DNA of 64,000 bases, taken from positions 13,547,752 to 13,611,751 of the forward strand of contig OY821742.1 of NCBI GenBank assembly GCA_963682055.1, in the 5' to 3' direction. The first letter of the stretch is position 1, and every line of letters begins with the position of its first letter. Under the pieces are notes generated by a model that had not been told where the DNA came from, did not search any database, and saw nothing but the letters and a program-made list of their open reading frames with translations. The DNA is from Primula veris (Eukaryota; Streptophyta; Magnoliopsida; Ericales; Primulaceae). The translations under genes were made by a program, and so were the position numbers. Below, piece by piece: positions 45,575-57,129 of this stretch.

Positions 45575-47515
45575 AAATAAATTACGATTATAGTTATGAC
45601 AACAACCAATGGAACTACAACTATGTTGATTCCTCCAGTAGCTCAAACGAGGAACTAACTGTCTATACAGAACATTTTGATGTTGATGATTTGACTTGGG
45701 ATACAAGGGATGAAATGCTTGCTGATCTTAGTGACGTGGCTGGAAATTGGGGTTTTATTCTTACAATCCGTAGGTATGTGGGGGTGATGAGAGAAGAGCG
45801 CCGTATGTTGATATTGTGTGTGATAAATCGGGGGTTTACGAAAAGAAGAAGCCGTCTTCCACAAATTCAGGTAGCAAAAAAAAATATTGTCCATTTTTCA
45901 TTAAGGCTTACGTAGTTAATGATGAATGGATGTGTCGTGTAGAAAATGGACATCATAACCACCCACCTCCCACTTACCTTCAAGGGCAAGCACGACGTGC
46001 TCGTTTAACACAAGAGTAATAAGAAACTGTTAAAACTTTAAGGAAAAATAGTTTTAAACTTAGTGCAATATTAAAGGCCATAAAAAATCGAAATTCTGAC
46101 AATGTATCCAACACTAAAACGATACATAATTATTTGGCTGGTCTGAAAGTTAAAGAGAGATGGTAGAAACCCAATATAAGAACTGTTTAATTTGTTGGAT
46201 AGACATCGATATACTTTCTTCTATAATATGAACCCAACAACTGATAGCCTAGAGAACTTGTTTTTTGCCCACCCCGATTCTATAAGGATGTTCAAAGCTT
46301 TTCCTGATGTATTGTTAATGGACTGTACATATAAGACAAACCGTTTTAATATGTCATTTCTAGAGGTCGTAGGGATGACATCAATGAACCAAACATATTG
46401 TTTAGGTTTTGTTTTTATGAGGGATGAGACTTAGGAAAGTTATACATGGGCTTTGGAAAAATTTAAAGAAACATTGAAGGGTTGTACGATACCTAGGGTG
46501 TTTGTGACCGATAGAGAAATGGCCTTACTAAATGCTTTATCCGTTGTTTTTCCTGATTCTTATCATATATTGTGCACTTTTCATATTGCCAAAAATGTTT
46601 TGAGAAACTGTAAAAAAAAAAAATCCCAGACGAGGAGTGGAAAACGTTTCTAGATAATTGGGGTTTATTGGTTGACGCTGAGACGATAGAGGAGTACAAT
46701 TATAACCGATATTCTTTCAATTCCTCCTACAAATCGTATCCTGTTGTGCTTAAGTATGTAGACAAGCTGTTAAATGATTATACCGATAAGTTTGTTGCAT
46801 GTTATACCAACCATACAACACATCTAGGTAACAGAACTAGTAATCGGGCCGAACAACAACACGCAAAGCTAAAAAGATCTCTTTTCACAAATACTAGCAT
46901 GCTTGAAAATGTTTGGGTAGAAGTGAATAAAATTATGAATAAACAGTTTGACTATATTAAGATCAAATTGGATAATGCAAGTCTTATTTTCCACATTCAG
47001 AACGGACACCTCTATTTAAAAATCTTATGTCGTATATCACACACCATGCCTTTGATTTATTATTTGAAGAACACAAAAAATGTAGTGGCCAGTCTGATGA
47101 GAATTGTTCTTGCGGTATAAAGTTGTCTCACGGGTTACCTTGTCATCATATTATGAGTGAACACATTTTATTCGGGAAGTCTCTTCCACTAGAATATATC
47201 CATACATTCTGGAAAAAATTAGATGTAATTGATGATAATGGGAAAAACGATGATTATGAGCTAGAGGGCGATCTAGAAGAGTTTAAAAGTGTTTATTCTA
47301 CCAAAACTAATGTTGAAAAATGGCGTGTGAAAACACAACTCCGAGAGATAACCTTACCATCTAGAACATCCATGAATGATCCTGAAGTAAGACAAAATAG
47401 GGGGAGACCTAGAAAAGGAGACAATTCTAGTAAGAGAGATAAGTCGGGATGGGAGTATGTGGAGGAACAGAGTGCTAGTGCTAGTAGAGATAAAGGGAAA
47501 GACAAAGCGGAATAA
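45575..47515 (+). pseudogene. Mutator-like transposase (FAR1/SWIM type), decayed
   Basis: Plus-strand blocks, in order: an acidic N-terminus with VDDLTWDTRDEMLADLSDVA; a FAR1-like zinc region (KYCPFFIKAYVV, NGHHNHPPPTY) near 45885-45970; the MULE DDE domain with LLMDCTYKTNRFN (about 46310), VTDREMALLNAL (about 46505), CTFHIAKNVL (about 46575) and NRAEQQHAKLKRSL (about 46845), so all three catalytic acids remain; then a SWIM zinc finger CSCGIKLSHGLPCHH (about 47110). Frameshifts near 45780, 46610 and 47030 and stops at about 46018, 46166 and 46434 destroy it. The frame ends in TAA at 47513-47515 but continues as an OTU domain. Confidence 0.9.
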
Positions 47516-48179
47516 ACACCGGAGGTATATGTAAACCCAACTAGGAGGCCACGAAACCAAACAAATAAGCCCACCACCACTAGGCAAAGCTTCCCGTACA
47601 GTGACCAAATATGGGTCATGTTACATAATTACATCGATACGGTTTATGATGTGCGTGAGGATGGTAACTGTGGATTCCGAGTAATTGCAAAGGTCATAGG
47701 TAAAGAACATGGGGAAAATGATTGGTACGCAATTAGATGCGAGTTGTTTCAAGAGCTGCAGCAAATGAAAGGTGTTTATTATGATCTGTTTGAGAATCTC
47801 GATTTTGAAGGTTATCATTATGATTATATTTTATCCGAATTTTTATCATCCTACAAATCCTGCCCCTTTTGAAAAATGGATAAGTTTTTCAGCTTATTGT
47901 TTTTTAATTGCATCTTATTATAATATCACAATTGTATTGATGTCATTATGGCCAAACAAAAATGGAGGGGTACAAGTATGGAATGCCACTTTTTTACCTC
48001 TTTATAGTGGTCCGCCTCCTACAACGACATATTACATCCCTACTGTAATGGTGTACATCAACAGTTGTCATTATGCTGAAGTTATTCCTAAAGAAGGGAT
48101 CTTTCCAATGGCAAGAATTATATCACGATGGGAACAAACACGCACTGAGGCTGCTGAGTCATGGAAGAAACTTTTTTGA
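47516..48179 (+). pseudogene. OTU-like cysteine protease domain, C-terminal part of the transposase
   Basis: Directly downstream and in the same frame as the transposase, separated by one TAA. EDGNCGFRVIAKVIG (about 47660-47705) matches the OTU catalytic Cys motif. After a frameshift near 47850 the domain continues with FEKWISFSAYCFLIASYYN, FLPLYSGPPP and YINSCHYAEV, where HY fits the catalytic His. OTU proteases remove ubiquitin or ubiquitin-like modifiers. A transposase-OTU arrangement is recurrent in plant MULEs. This copy is inactive, because of the stop and the frameshift. Confidence 0.82.
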
Positions 48180-49199
48180 GCAAATTTCAACTTATATATA
48201 GCGCTAGAAAGGCAATCGGAAAGGCAAATCCTAAATAAAGAAGATGCTATAAACGTATTAAGTCCATAATTAGTTTTTTTATTTTTATTTTTATATAAAG
48301 TACTCTTTTTTCCAAGTTGTTGTAAACTGCTTTTGATAAGACTCAAATAAAATTATGTGATGTATCATGTTTAACTAATATGTTTTATGAAATTTAGTTA
48401 ATGTTTACAGATTGACGCACCAAATTGACGATTTAGTTAATCTTTCATATTGAGTTATCCAAGTGTTGAAAAACAAACCAATATTATCATGTTGGAGCTC
48501 TAAAAACTATTCCGTATGTATATGAAAATGTATGATTTCAACTGTTTCGTATTTCTTAGTTCACCTTCTAAAACTTGCAAAAAAAGTGAAATTAAAAGAA
48601 TCAATAAATCTCAACTTACACACTTTACAAAAAGGTAACATGATGAACCAAAAACGTGAAATTTGTAAAATCAACTTTTTGGGGGTAAATTTGTCTAAAT
48701 TTTGTATTTATTTTGAGAGATTGTTAGAATTGACCAAATTTATATATATGAAAAATCATGTCTAAAAGATTTAGTATTTTATAAAAAAATTATTTTTATT
48801 TTATGTATATTTTTAAGAATAGGGCATTTAGTTTTTTATAAAAAAATTCATCTTTAATTAAAAAAGAATCATGTTTAATTTTTAAAATTGGAGTATTTTT
48901 ATTGATATAAACAATATTACAATTCTAATAAACTAAAAAAAACTATCAACTAATTATAAAACATTCACGTCTAAAATTGGAGTATTTTTATTGATATAAC
49001 CAATATTTCAACTAATTATAAAATATTCATGTTCAAAATATTTAGTATTTTATTAAAAAAATATTTTTATTTTATGTATATTTTTAAGAATATGTCATTT
49101 AGTTTTTTATAAAAAAATTCATGTTTAATTTTTAAAAAAATATTCAATATTTTTATTGATATGGCCAATATGCAGTTTTTACGAAATGCATGGACTGTT
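48180..49199. other. Right interior of the MULE
   Basis: AT-rich and non-coding. A block of about 120 bp (AGTATTTTATAAAAAAATTA...TTTTTAAGAATA, 48770-48890) recurs at 49045-49150. Confidence 0.6.
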
Positions 49200-49400
49200 C
49201 TGTAATTTTTGAAAATTTCAGTGCAAACCATAGATTTAATCTACGGTCTGTAGAAAAAATCTACGGTTTGCACTGAATTTTCTGAGATACAAACCGTACA
49301 TTTAATCTACGGTTTGCACTGAAAACGTACGGTTTGTACATTTAATTTACGGTTTGTGAGTTTTTTCAGAAAAAGTGTAGTGTAAAAATCCAGCCTCTTA
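49200..49400. repeat. Right terminal inverted repeat of the MULE
   Basis: Inverse of 38656-38860, with CAAACCGTACATTTAATCTA and ACGGTTTGCACTGAAA motifs. Confidence 0.85.
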
Positions 49401-49430
49401 GTTGTTTCGGCTGCATTAGACAGAACATCA

Positions 49431-50391
49431 CTGAAAATGACAGATCACCTTTATCGGTTTCAGATGCGGTTGCGTTAGTGCAGTCGGTTCCGCCTTTTTT
49501 CCCTCTAGTTATTTCTCTTACCTTCCTCCTTTAGATTTCGTTGAAGAAAAAATATGGACCGTTGTTAATTAAAAGAATTGGTCTCTATAATTTCAGAAAA
49601 TTACAAATCAACCCCTCAACTGATAATAAACCGTAAAAAAAAAAAAAAAAAAAAAAACCCAAAATTTTGAAATTTTATAAAATGGTCTAAATAACGGCTT
49701 GTTTTATTTTTTTGGTTCCAAAAGTTTTAACAAATTAAAATTGGCATCTATCACTTCGCATAAATTCATACCTAATTTTCAATTAAACTACGCAATTTAC
49801 TTATTTATATTAACTTTTCCGTATCATTATATAAAGGGATAGACTTACTCATACAAAAGGCCAACTTTCATAGATAATAACAAAAAATTATATAACCCAA
49901 GTTTTTGTCACCCGATAATCCAATATGTTAACTCCCTCAATTTTATGATCAACATTTCCCTCATCGGTCATCTCAACCTTCAAAATTCAAAATAAAAAAA
50001 TAAAAAAAAATCTCAAACTCAAATTCAAACCCATGATTAAAGGGAGAAAGTGTGGACCGAACTCAAAGATAATCAACTTTGCAAAACTTGCATTCAAAAG
50101 ATCCACCGATAGGATCTTTGACAATTTTAATTTTTTGGTTATTTTTTAATTTTATTTTATTTTTAAATACGATGCTAAATCTTCCGCTATGGCGTTATTG
50201 CCAAAAAGTACATGTCAATAATAACCACGAGTTATCCAAGTGTTGGGTTTGTAATTGTATATCGGGAAACTTGCATCGTCATTTTGGTGGTTTGAGTTAG
50301 AGGGTGAAGCAAGTTCACACAGGGTATGAGTTAATTAGGTAACAAAGCGGAAGAGTCAAACAAAACGTTATATGATTCAATACTAGCTATT

Positions 50392-50423
<32 letters not shown>

Positions 50424-52994
50424 AACTCTTAGTCTAATAATCATTTGTTTTAAAACAATCAACATTTTATGTTAGAATAATAATTTTGTGGAACTCGCTA
50501 GTTACAATTATACGGGAAATAACGTATAAAGATCATTCATCTTTTTGCTATTTTGAAACACCAAAAAAATGGCCTGCCATAATGCAAAAACCCCTAAGAA
50601 ATAAAATAATAATGCACGTGGATCAAGATCCACTTAATATGATATCGACCTTGATGACCACATTGACACTGAAAATGCTCGGTATTGGATAAGTTAGAGA
50701 AGGCAAAAGTTAAAAAAGCGGTAAAGGTGTCTGGCTTTCAAAGGTAACTTTTAATATTCACTCTGATGTTGAAATTTCTAGCATTCTATAAGCGGATGAA
50801 ATTGTGAAGTATAAATGATCGATTAGCAATTTGTCAATAATAGCGGATACAACTGATAGGAAATCGCGTGCTCAACTTATTTCAATAAAAAACGCAAATT
50901 ATTATTATGTATCCTAATGATATGAGTCTGGTTAAAGATAGAAGGTTTTGGATCTTCAACAAACAAAATGAAATTGTCATTTAATTTCTATAACTTTTTC
51001 TTAAATTTGGAATTTTTTAATAAATATTATTTTCTCTTTTCATTGATGTAGTTTTTTTTAACTACTGTAATGTTTTATCAATAGATAAAATCATTGTTTA
51101 TGTTTATATTGTTTATATTATACTTTTTAGCATACATGGAAACCAAAAAGTACTTCTAAACACACTCATAAACTTACTCGGTTATTTCTGACGAATCAAC
51201 AGTCACCTCCCATTTAAACCAACACTTCTAATCCAAAATCCATAAACATGTCATCCATACCTTTGAGATAGCAATACGATTGTGGTAATTCCCATTGTGA
51301 TAACTCTAGCACAACTTATCCTCGAATAAGCTAGAAACTCGATCACTTAATACATGTGAAATCGTCAAAGATCTCCGTTAAATCAAAATTAAAGTTGATT
51401 TGATTGTATGTTTTAATACATAGCCTTGAATAACAATTATTTTTTCAAAGATTTGTGTCTATAAGACATGTATTATATTAACCATCAACTAATTAAGTAA
51501 AGTTTTGATTGCAACATAATGAATAAGAAAATATACAGGATACAAAAAGATGGTTTGGTTTTGATACTTTCTATCCATTATAAACAGGAAGTTCATAAAG
51601 AATTTACCGATTTAGAGGATCCAGAGAAATAAATATGTTAGATATGTTCACCTACACACTTGTACCATATATAGTTATCAGTATGAGAATCTGAAATAAA
51701 AATGGAAAACGGAAACCTGAAACGTAAAAAAAAAAAAAAAAAATCTAAATTTTACACGTGAAACGATAAGCGGGAATCGAGAAACGGAAAGCGTGACATT
51801 TAAAAGGCAAATAGTGTTTCCCCGTGACATATCCCGGTAAAAATAAAATACCAATGCTACATATATATTTGAGTCTAAAAGATTGACTTTCAAACCACAC
51901 ATCCCCGACATACGAAATTTCATTTTTTGAAAGCTCGTGTAGGGATTGGGCATCTTAGAGAAAAGTGCAGCATATACAGTTCATATAACTTTATATTATT
52001 GTAGCAGGAAAGAAAAATATCCATTGCATTTTGTCCTCATTACTCTAAAAATTTAACTCACGGACTAAATAGTAGCAAAAAGCTATGTCACCCCCTTTTA
52101 TCGTTCATCTGGACCCTAGCAAGATTGAATATATTACCCCACTGCTTTATCTAAAAGAAAAGGTAAGGTATAAAATACCGACGAAACCAGAAAAAAATGG
52201 AGTATTCTTGTCTTATTTACGTGGCTTTAATCAAATCAAGAAATGCCCTTCAATCAGCAATATAGTAGGGTTTCAAACTTGGCACCCTTAGATAATAGTA
52301 ATTTGTCACAGTCTAGTTTTGTTTTGGTCTAAGTTTACTAATTGAACGCAGAAGCTTATTTCTCCTTAACTAATTCATGAAAATGATAGATAAAATTGTA
52401 AAGATTTACATAAACATGACAAAGTTTAAAGGGAAAGTCGCTTTTTCGCGTTAATTCCTTATTAAGGTACAACAATCTTTACAACGTTACGGTTCTCTAC
52501 AAGTTTTAGTCATGGTCGGTGTTTCGGTTGTCGTTTCGCCATTTCAGTTTGTTTGAACTCGTGTATAGTTTCAAGGTACGGAGAACCATAAGAAACTACC
52601 GGTTCTAGCATTTTTAGCACCCAAAAAAATCAAGGAAGAAAGGTTAGTCAAGCTGCACCAGTTCTTTTATGCTACCTTCTTTTTGTAGTCTATCAATGAA
52701 CACAAGTATTAAGAGTACATATTTGCATGCGCTTGTTATTTTGCTTCCTTTCTTTCAATCGTTGTCAACTTGTCATGTTACTAACTTGAGCTTTCCCATT
52801 TTTTTGAACCTAAATAAGCTAGAAGCTTTAAGCCAAGATTAATTTAAGTTGTCCTTGGGTTTGAAAAAAACTACTTTATTTTCCTAAAATTTATATAACA
52901 ACTAGTAAACAATCACCAAGAAAAATACTCCATTGGTCTTATTGTATAACGCCCCCTCCTCCCCTCTTGCCTTCTCTATTTATCTCCTAGCCTC
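49431..52994. other. Long intergenic region, no supported gene
   Basis: 3.5 kb of AT-rich DNA with short anonymous frames (50079, 50486, 52085), none with a recognisable domain. It includes a poly-A run (49630-49655) and a CT/TA microsatellite (50392-50421). The last few hundred bases should contain the promoter of the proline-rich protein gene. I see no further structure. Confidence 0.5.
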
Positions 52995-53002
52995 TATATA
53001 AG
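52995..53002 (+). promoter_or_regulatory. TATA box of the HyPRP gene
   Basis: TATATAAG lies 71 bp upstream of the ATG at 53073, after CT-rich sequence (CCCCCTCCTCCCCTCTTGCC). Expected initiation is around 53025-53035. Confidence 0.7.
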
Positions 53003-53072
53003 TAAGAGCCATACTCAATGGTTAACAAAGCAAGCTAACTCTTGAGAGTACACAACTACACTCCCAATACCA

Positions 53073-54224
53073 ATGGGGAAACATAATGTAGCAAGTCTCT
53101 TGATCTTTCTAGTCCTTAACTTGGGTACATTACTAAACACTTCTCTTGCTTGGTCTTGTCCATATTGCCCATTCCCAACTCCTCCTACTACACCAACATG
53201 TCCACCTACCCCGGTTACGAAACCGCCGTATATACCAAAACCACCTGTTACAAAACCGCCACCACATATCCCCCACCCTCCCATTGTCAAACCACCACCA
53301 CATGTACCAAAACCACCCGTCACGAAGCCACCACCGCATATACCAAAACCTCCAATTAAACGACCACCTTACACACCAAAACCACCGATTGTGAAACCGC
53401 CACACCTTCCAAAACCACCAATCGTTAAACCACCACCATACACACCAAAACCACCGATTGTGAAACCGCCACACCTTCCAAAACCACCAATCGCAAAGCC
53501 GCCACACGCACCCAAACCACCACACATGCCAAAACCACCCCATGTACCAAAACCACCTATAGCAAAGCCTCCCCACGTACCAAAACCACCGGTTTCTAAA
53601 CCACCACCTATCCCCAAACCACCTGTTGTACCGAAACCACCCATTACAAAACCACCACCTTATGTACCCACACCACCTATTGTTAAACCGCCACCGTATA
53701 CGCCAACACCACCTATTGTAAAACCACCACCATATATACCCAAACCGCCAAATGTAAAACCACCACCTTATACGCCAACACCACCTATTGTCAAACCGCC
53801 ACCTTATACGCCAACACCACCAATTGTTAAACCACCACCATATATACCAAAACCGCCAATTGTTGAACCACCACCTTACATACCTCTACCACCACCACCT
53901 GTTGTCCTGCCGCCTGTAATGCCAGTGCCATGTCCACCGCCGCCTCCAGAACCAACACAACCAACTTGCCCCATTGACGCTCTCCAACTTGGTGCATGCG
54001 TAGACGTACTTGGAGGCCTTATTCACATAGGAATAGGAGGCAGTGCTAAAAGCACGTGCTGCCCTTTGCTTGGGGGGCTCGCGGACTTGGATGCGGCTGT
54101 TTGCCTTTGTACCACCATTAAGGCTAAGCTTCTCAATATTTATATCCTTATTCCCATTGCTCTTGAAATTCTTGTGGACTGTGGGAAAAACCCTCCCCCG
54201 GGATTTCAATGCTCTGATTATTAA
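53073..54224 (+). CDS. Hybrid proline-rich protein (HyPRP) with 8-cysteine domain
   Basis: An intact single-exon gene of 383 codons. Residues 1-26 are a signal peptide (hydrophobic LLIFLVLNLGTLL, cleavage likely after TSLA). Residues about 30-297 are a repetitive domain of PPIVKPPPYTPKP and PPHVPKPPVTKP units. Residues 299-383 are the 8-cysteine (LTP/2S-albumin-like) domain: Cys at 299, 309, 329, 330, 344, 346, 370 and 380, i.e. C-x9-C-x19-CC-x13-CxC-x23-C-x9-C. HyPRPs are secreted to the cell wall/plasma-membrane interface, and family members act in cell extension, stress or systemic signalling. The function of this one is unknown. The ATG is the first after the likely start site and gives a complete signal peptide. 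Minus-strand Gly/Trp-rich frames over the repeats are shadows. Confidence 0.93.
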   Translation: MGKHNVASLLIFLVLNLGTLLNTSLAWSCPYCPFPTPPTTPTCPPTPVTKPPYIPKPPVTKPPPHIPHPPIVKPPPHVPKPPVTKPPPHIPKPPIKRPPYTPKPPIVKPPHLPKPPIVKPPPYTPKPPIVKPPHLPKPPIAKPPHAPKPPHMPKPPHVPKPPIAKPPHVPKPPVSKPPPIPKPPVVPKPPITKPPPYVPTPPIVKPPPYTPTPPIVKPPPYIPKPPNVKPPPYTPTPPIVKPPPYTPTPPIVKPPPYIPKPPIVEPPPYIPLPPPPVVLPPVMPVPCPPPPPEPTQPTCPIDALQLGACVDVLGGLIHIGIGGSAKSTCCPLLGGLADLDAAVCLCTTIKAKLLNIYILIPIALEILVDCGKNPPPGFQCSDY

Positions 54225-56549
54225 GGTACTTATGGGACTCGTTTTATAAAAGTTTGTCTTTTGTAAATGTAAGTGTAGTTACATATTTTAGTACGTGTAT
54301 TTTTTTTTCCGATTCCAAGTAGTGAGAACTAGGCGATTGTAGTGTAACTAAAAAAAATGTGTTTTTTTTTTTACTTTAAACTGGCTGATGTTACTAAAGA
54401 AATATCTATTATATATACATTTACACTCTTATTTCTCAAAGTAAAAATAAGTAGTACATTTCCGCTTATACTTCAACATATGTACCAAATACAGTTCCTT
54501 ACTATCAAGGCATAGCACATTGTAGTATACTTGTGTGCAATAACCAAACCTGCATACTGTAGTACTAGCTAGGTGTAGAACTATAAAAAACCAAAATCCA
54601 ATGGAAAGTTTAAGGGAGAAAACCACATGGTAGAGAGTTTGGAGTATACTTGTGAACGATAAACAGACTTGATCGATATTTACATCTATCTGGAATTATA
54701 AATTCTAACACTCTCTCTCGCTCGTGGCCCGAAATTTTAAGGGTCTAACGAGCGGATATAATGAACGGGTGGAGGTAAAAACCAACATCGATAGTCCGCT
54801 CTTATATCATATTAGATCTCATATAACCTACTATTAAAATGACTCGTAATGGTAAGAATGAATAACTCTTTATAAACCACGAACTTGATCGATATTACAT
54901 CGATGTGGGATAATAAAAACTCTGACAGTTTTATTTTGCACGAACCTTTTTGTGTATAACCACACGTTGGCTAGTGATCTATTAAGTTGACTTTTTTTTC
55001 TTTTCTAAAACAAAGCTAGAAGATTTAAGCTAGGAAATGTACAATTTGCTTCTTAATTTGGGAAAAACCACTGGTAGTTTTTTTTTTCTCAAATACAACT
55101 GAACAACCCAAAAATCAAATTAATAAGTTGATAAGAATAACAGAAATCAATCTTTTATTATGGTCATTGGTTTAAGCATGTTGATCTATAGTACAATACA
55201 TAACGAAGGACTGAAAGTGTAATTTAAAAACTTGGATATTAAGCCTTCCGGGATATATTTGGGAAAAGCTACTGAGCAAGAAGACGCATTTCCATCTTGA
55301 ATATGACATATGCTTATTATAACTAATACATTGCTTTTATTTTTTGTCTATCTTTCTTTTACATGAAAGTCTGTTTAATATTATGCAGGACATGCCAGAG
55401 TTTTGCTTAATATGAAGATATAGACGCCCCAAATGAAGCATCAGAAATGGTTGAGTGGGACTACCTACTTTATATATTATTCCCAGCATGGAAATTGGTT
55501 CTAAAGTCCCGGCGTCGTCGCTTCCTATGAGTTTTAGGTGATAATTAGTTCGATTTCAAGTTATCAAGATGATCAGTAATAAAATGACACATAATTAAGT
55601 GTTCGAGATTCTAAATTCTTGTATGAGTTTACCTTGGACGGTGTAGATGTTAGGATGTGTTTGCAGACTAATATAGTACTGCTTAGTATGCTGTTTGGGT
55701 TTCGTCTATTAAATTTTGTTGCATTAAATCAGATCTTTATTAAAAAAACGCCACTCGATATTTGGTATGATTATGTACGCCTATTATTAATCAGTTGAGT
55801 CGTTTCAGTTTAAAAATAAAAGGTCGCATATTTGTGGGACTCCTTGATTGGTTAAACAGATATATTAAGGGTTAACCATGTTGGACAAGCCACTTCTATG
55901 TTGCTTGACAAGTAATCTTGATACATTAAATTACAAGATAGTAGAAAGTCTGGTTCCTATGAGGGGAGGAATAAGCATGAATAAACTAGGGACAGCGGTA
56001 AATTATTTATATAATTTTCGGGAATTAGTCAGGGATATACCACTTCAACATTTGAGCACTGATATTTACAAATAAGTTTTGCATTTAATTTTTTATATAA
56101 CTGGCGGGAAAAACCCACATTTTATTAATCAAATAAAAGGTGGGGAAAAACCCTACAAAACAAAATAGTAGTAGTTGATATGAAACAATTACAAAGCAAA
56201 ACTTGAAATCGAAATTAGACAACAACTTCTGGACCAAACCAGCAATTAGAATTCCACGCATCTCTTTTCTCTCCGTGGGATACCACCTCTTCACCTGAAC
56301 CAAGAAAAACATTTTCGTTTCTTAGTGAGAGAAAACCCCTCAGTTCCTTTAATAACTCATCCATCCCCTTCATTTGATTCGCAAATATGGAATTCCCTTT
56401 GCTTCAATAAGTTTTGCATTTAAACTTGCACCGAACCATGCAACAGAAGAATATATGTATATACTTTATTTCCCATCATAATGAAATTGTATTGATTATC
56501 CCATCATAATGAAATTGTATTGATTACATATTTTTGTTGCTACATTTGT
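54225..56549. other. Intergenic DNA with weak repeat relics
   Basis: Contains the HyPRP 3' untranslated region, then anonymous AT-rich DNA. 54700-54930 (CTCTCTCTCGCTCGTGGCCC, CATCGATGTGGGATAATAAA) resembles an LTR or 3' repeat relic. 56090-56400 contains AATAAAATGTGGGTTTTTCC-type wording on the minus strand, possibly a LINE or gene 3' end. Neither can be assigned. Confidence 0.4.
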
Positions 56550-56883
56550 TATTTTATAGGGTAAATTTTGGATTGGTCCACGAAAACAAAATTATTTAAG
56601 GATTGGTCTATGAAACTGAAACTAATTAAGGATTGGTCCATTTCCCCTAACTAACCAAAAAAATGTAAAAAATCAGAAAAAATAAAAAAATTTCAGAAAA
56701 TAAAAATGCAAGAATGAAAAAATAAAAAAAAATATGAAAAAATGCAAAAAAAATTAAAAGAGCCAAAACCCCGAAAAAATATGATTTTTTTTTAAAAAAT
56801 TCAAAAAAATCAAAAAAAAATCTCATAAAATTAAAAAAAATCTAAAATCAACAAAAATCCAAAAACGCAAAAAAAAAAAAAAA

Positions 56884-57070
56884 ACACAGTCTGAACAAAA
56901 AACAGTCTGAACTATTTTAAGTCATTTTAAAAACAGTCTGAATTTTTTTAAGTCATTTTAAAAACAGTCTGAACCAAAAACAGTCTGAACCAAAACAGTC
57001 TGAAAAACCAAAACAGTCTGAAAAACGAAACAGTCTGAAAAACTAAACAGTCTGAAAAACCAAAAACAGA
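56884..57070. repeat. AACAGTCTGAA minisatellite, copy 2
   Basis: About nine direct copies of AAAACAGTCTGAA(CC/AAA)-type units, the same motif as in the copy-1 element but with a different number and order of variants. Confidence 0.8.
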
Positions 57071-57129
57071 CTCTATTCTTCTCTCTCCTCCCAACTGAAC
57101 TGTTTCCACACGCTGATGAGAATAAGACT

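Larger units (their letters stand above)
38638..49430. mobile_element. Large Mutator-like element with PMD and transposase-OTU genes
   Basis: Inverted termini of about 200 bp: left 38656-38855 and right 49200-49400 share, in inverse orientation, ACTACA-T-run-CTGAAA, CACAAACCGTAAATTAAATG, and multiple copies of TAAATCTACGGTTTG. The outermost ~15 bp (GGATGTTTGGTC and the complement of GACAGAACATCA) are less alike and no target duplication was resolved, so the ends are approximate. Inside, on the plus strand, lie a PMD pseudogene and a decayed FAR1/SWIM-type transposase with an OTU domain. Long AT-rich spacers hold nested MITEs. Confidence 0.85.

Noticed and set aside
38629..49439. A 9-bp target duplication for the large MULE
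   Set aside because: The outer bases of the two ends are too diverged. None of the nearby 8-11 bp words match, so the ends are given as approximate.
50079..50700. Zinc-finger or hAT transposase fragment
   Set aside because: A few Cys and His residues are present, but no spacing fits BED or C2H2 fingers and no dimerisation motif follows.
53015..53644. Gly- and Trp-rich minus-strand frames over the HyPRP gene
   Set aside because: They are antisense images of the proline codon repeats (CCA/CCX read as TGG/xGG) with no independent signals.
56085..56312. LINE 3' end on the minus strand
   Set aside because: Only wording in the non-coding tail is suggestive. No reverse transcriptase or RNase H sequence is adjacent, so it is left in the intergenic note.
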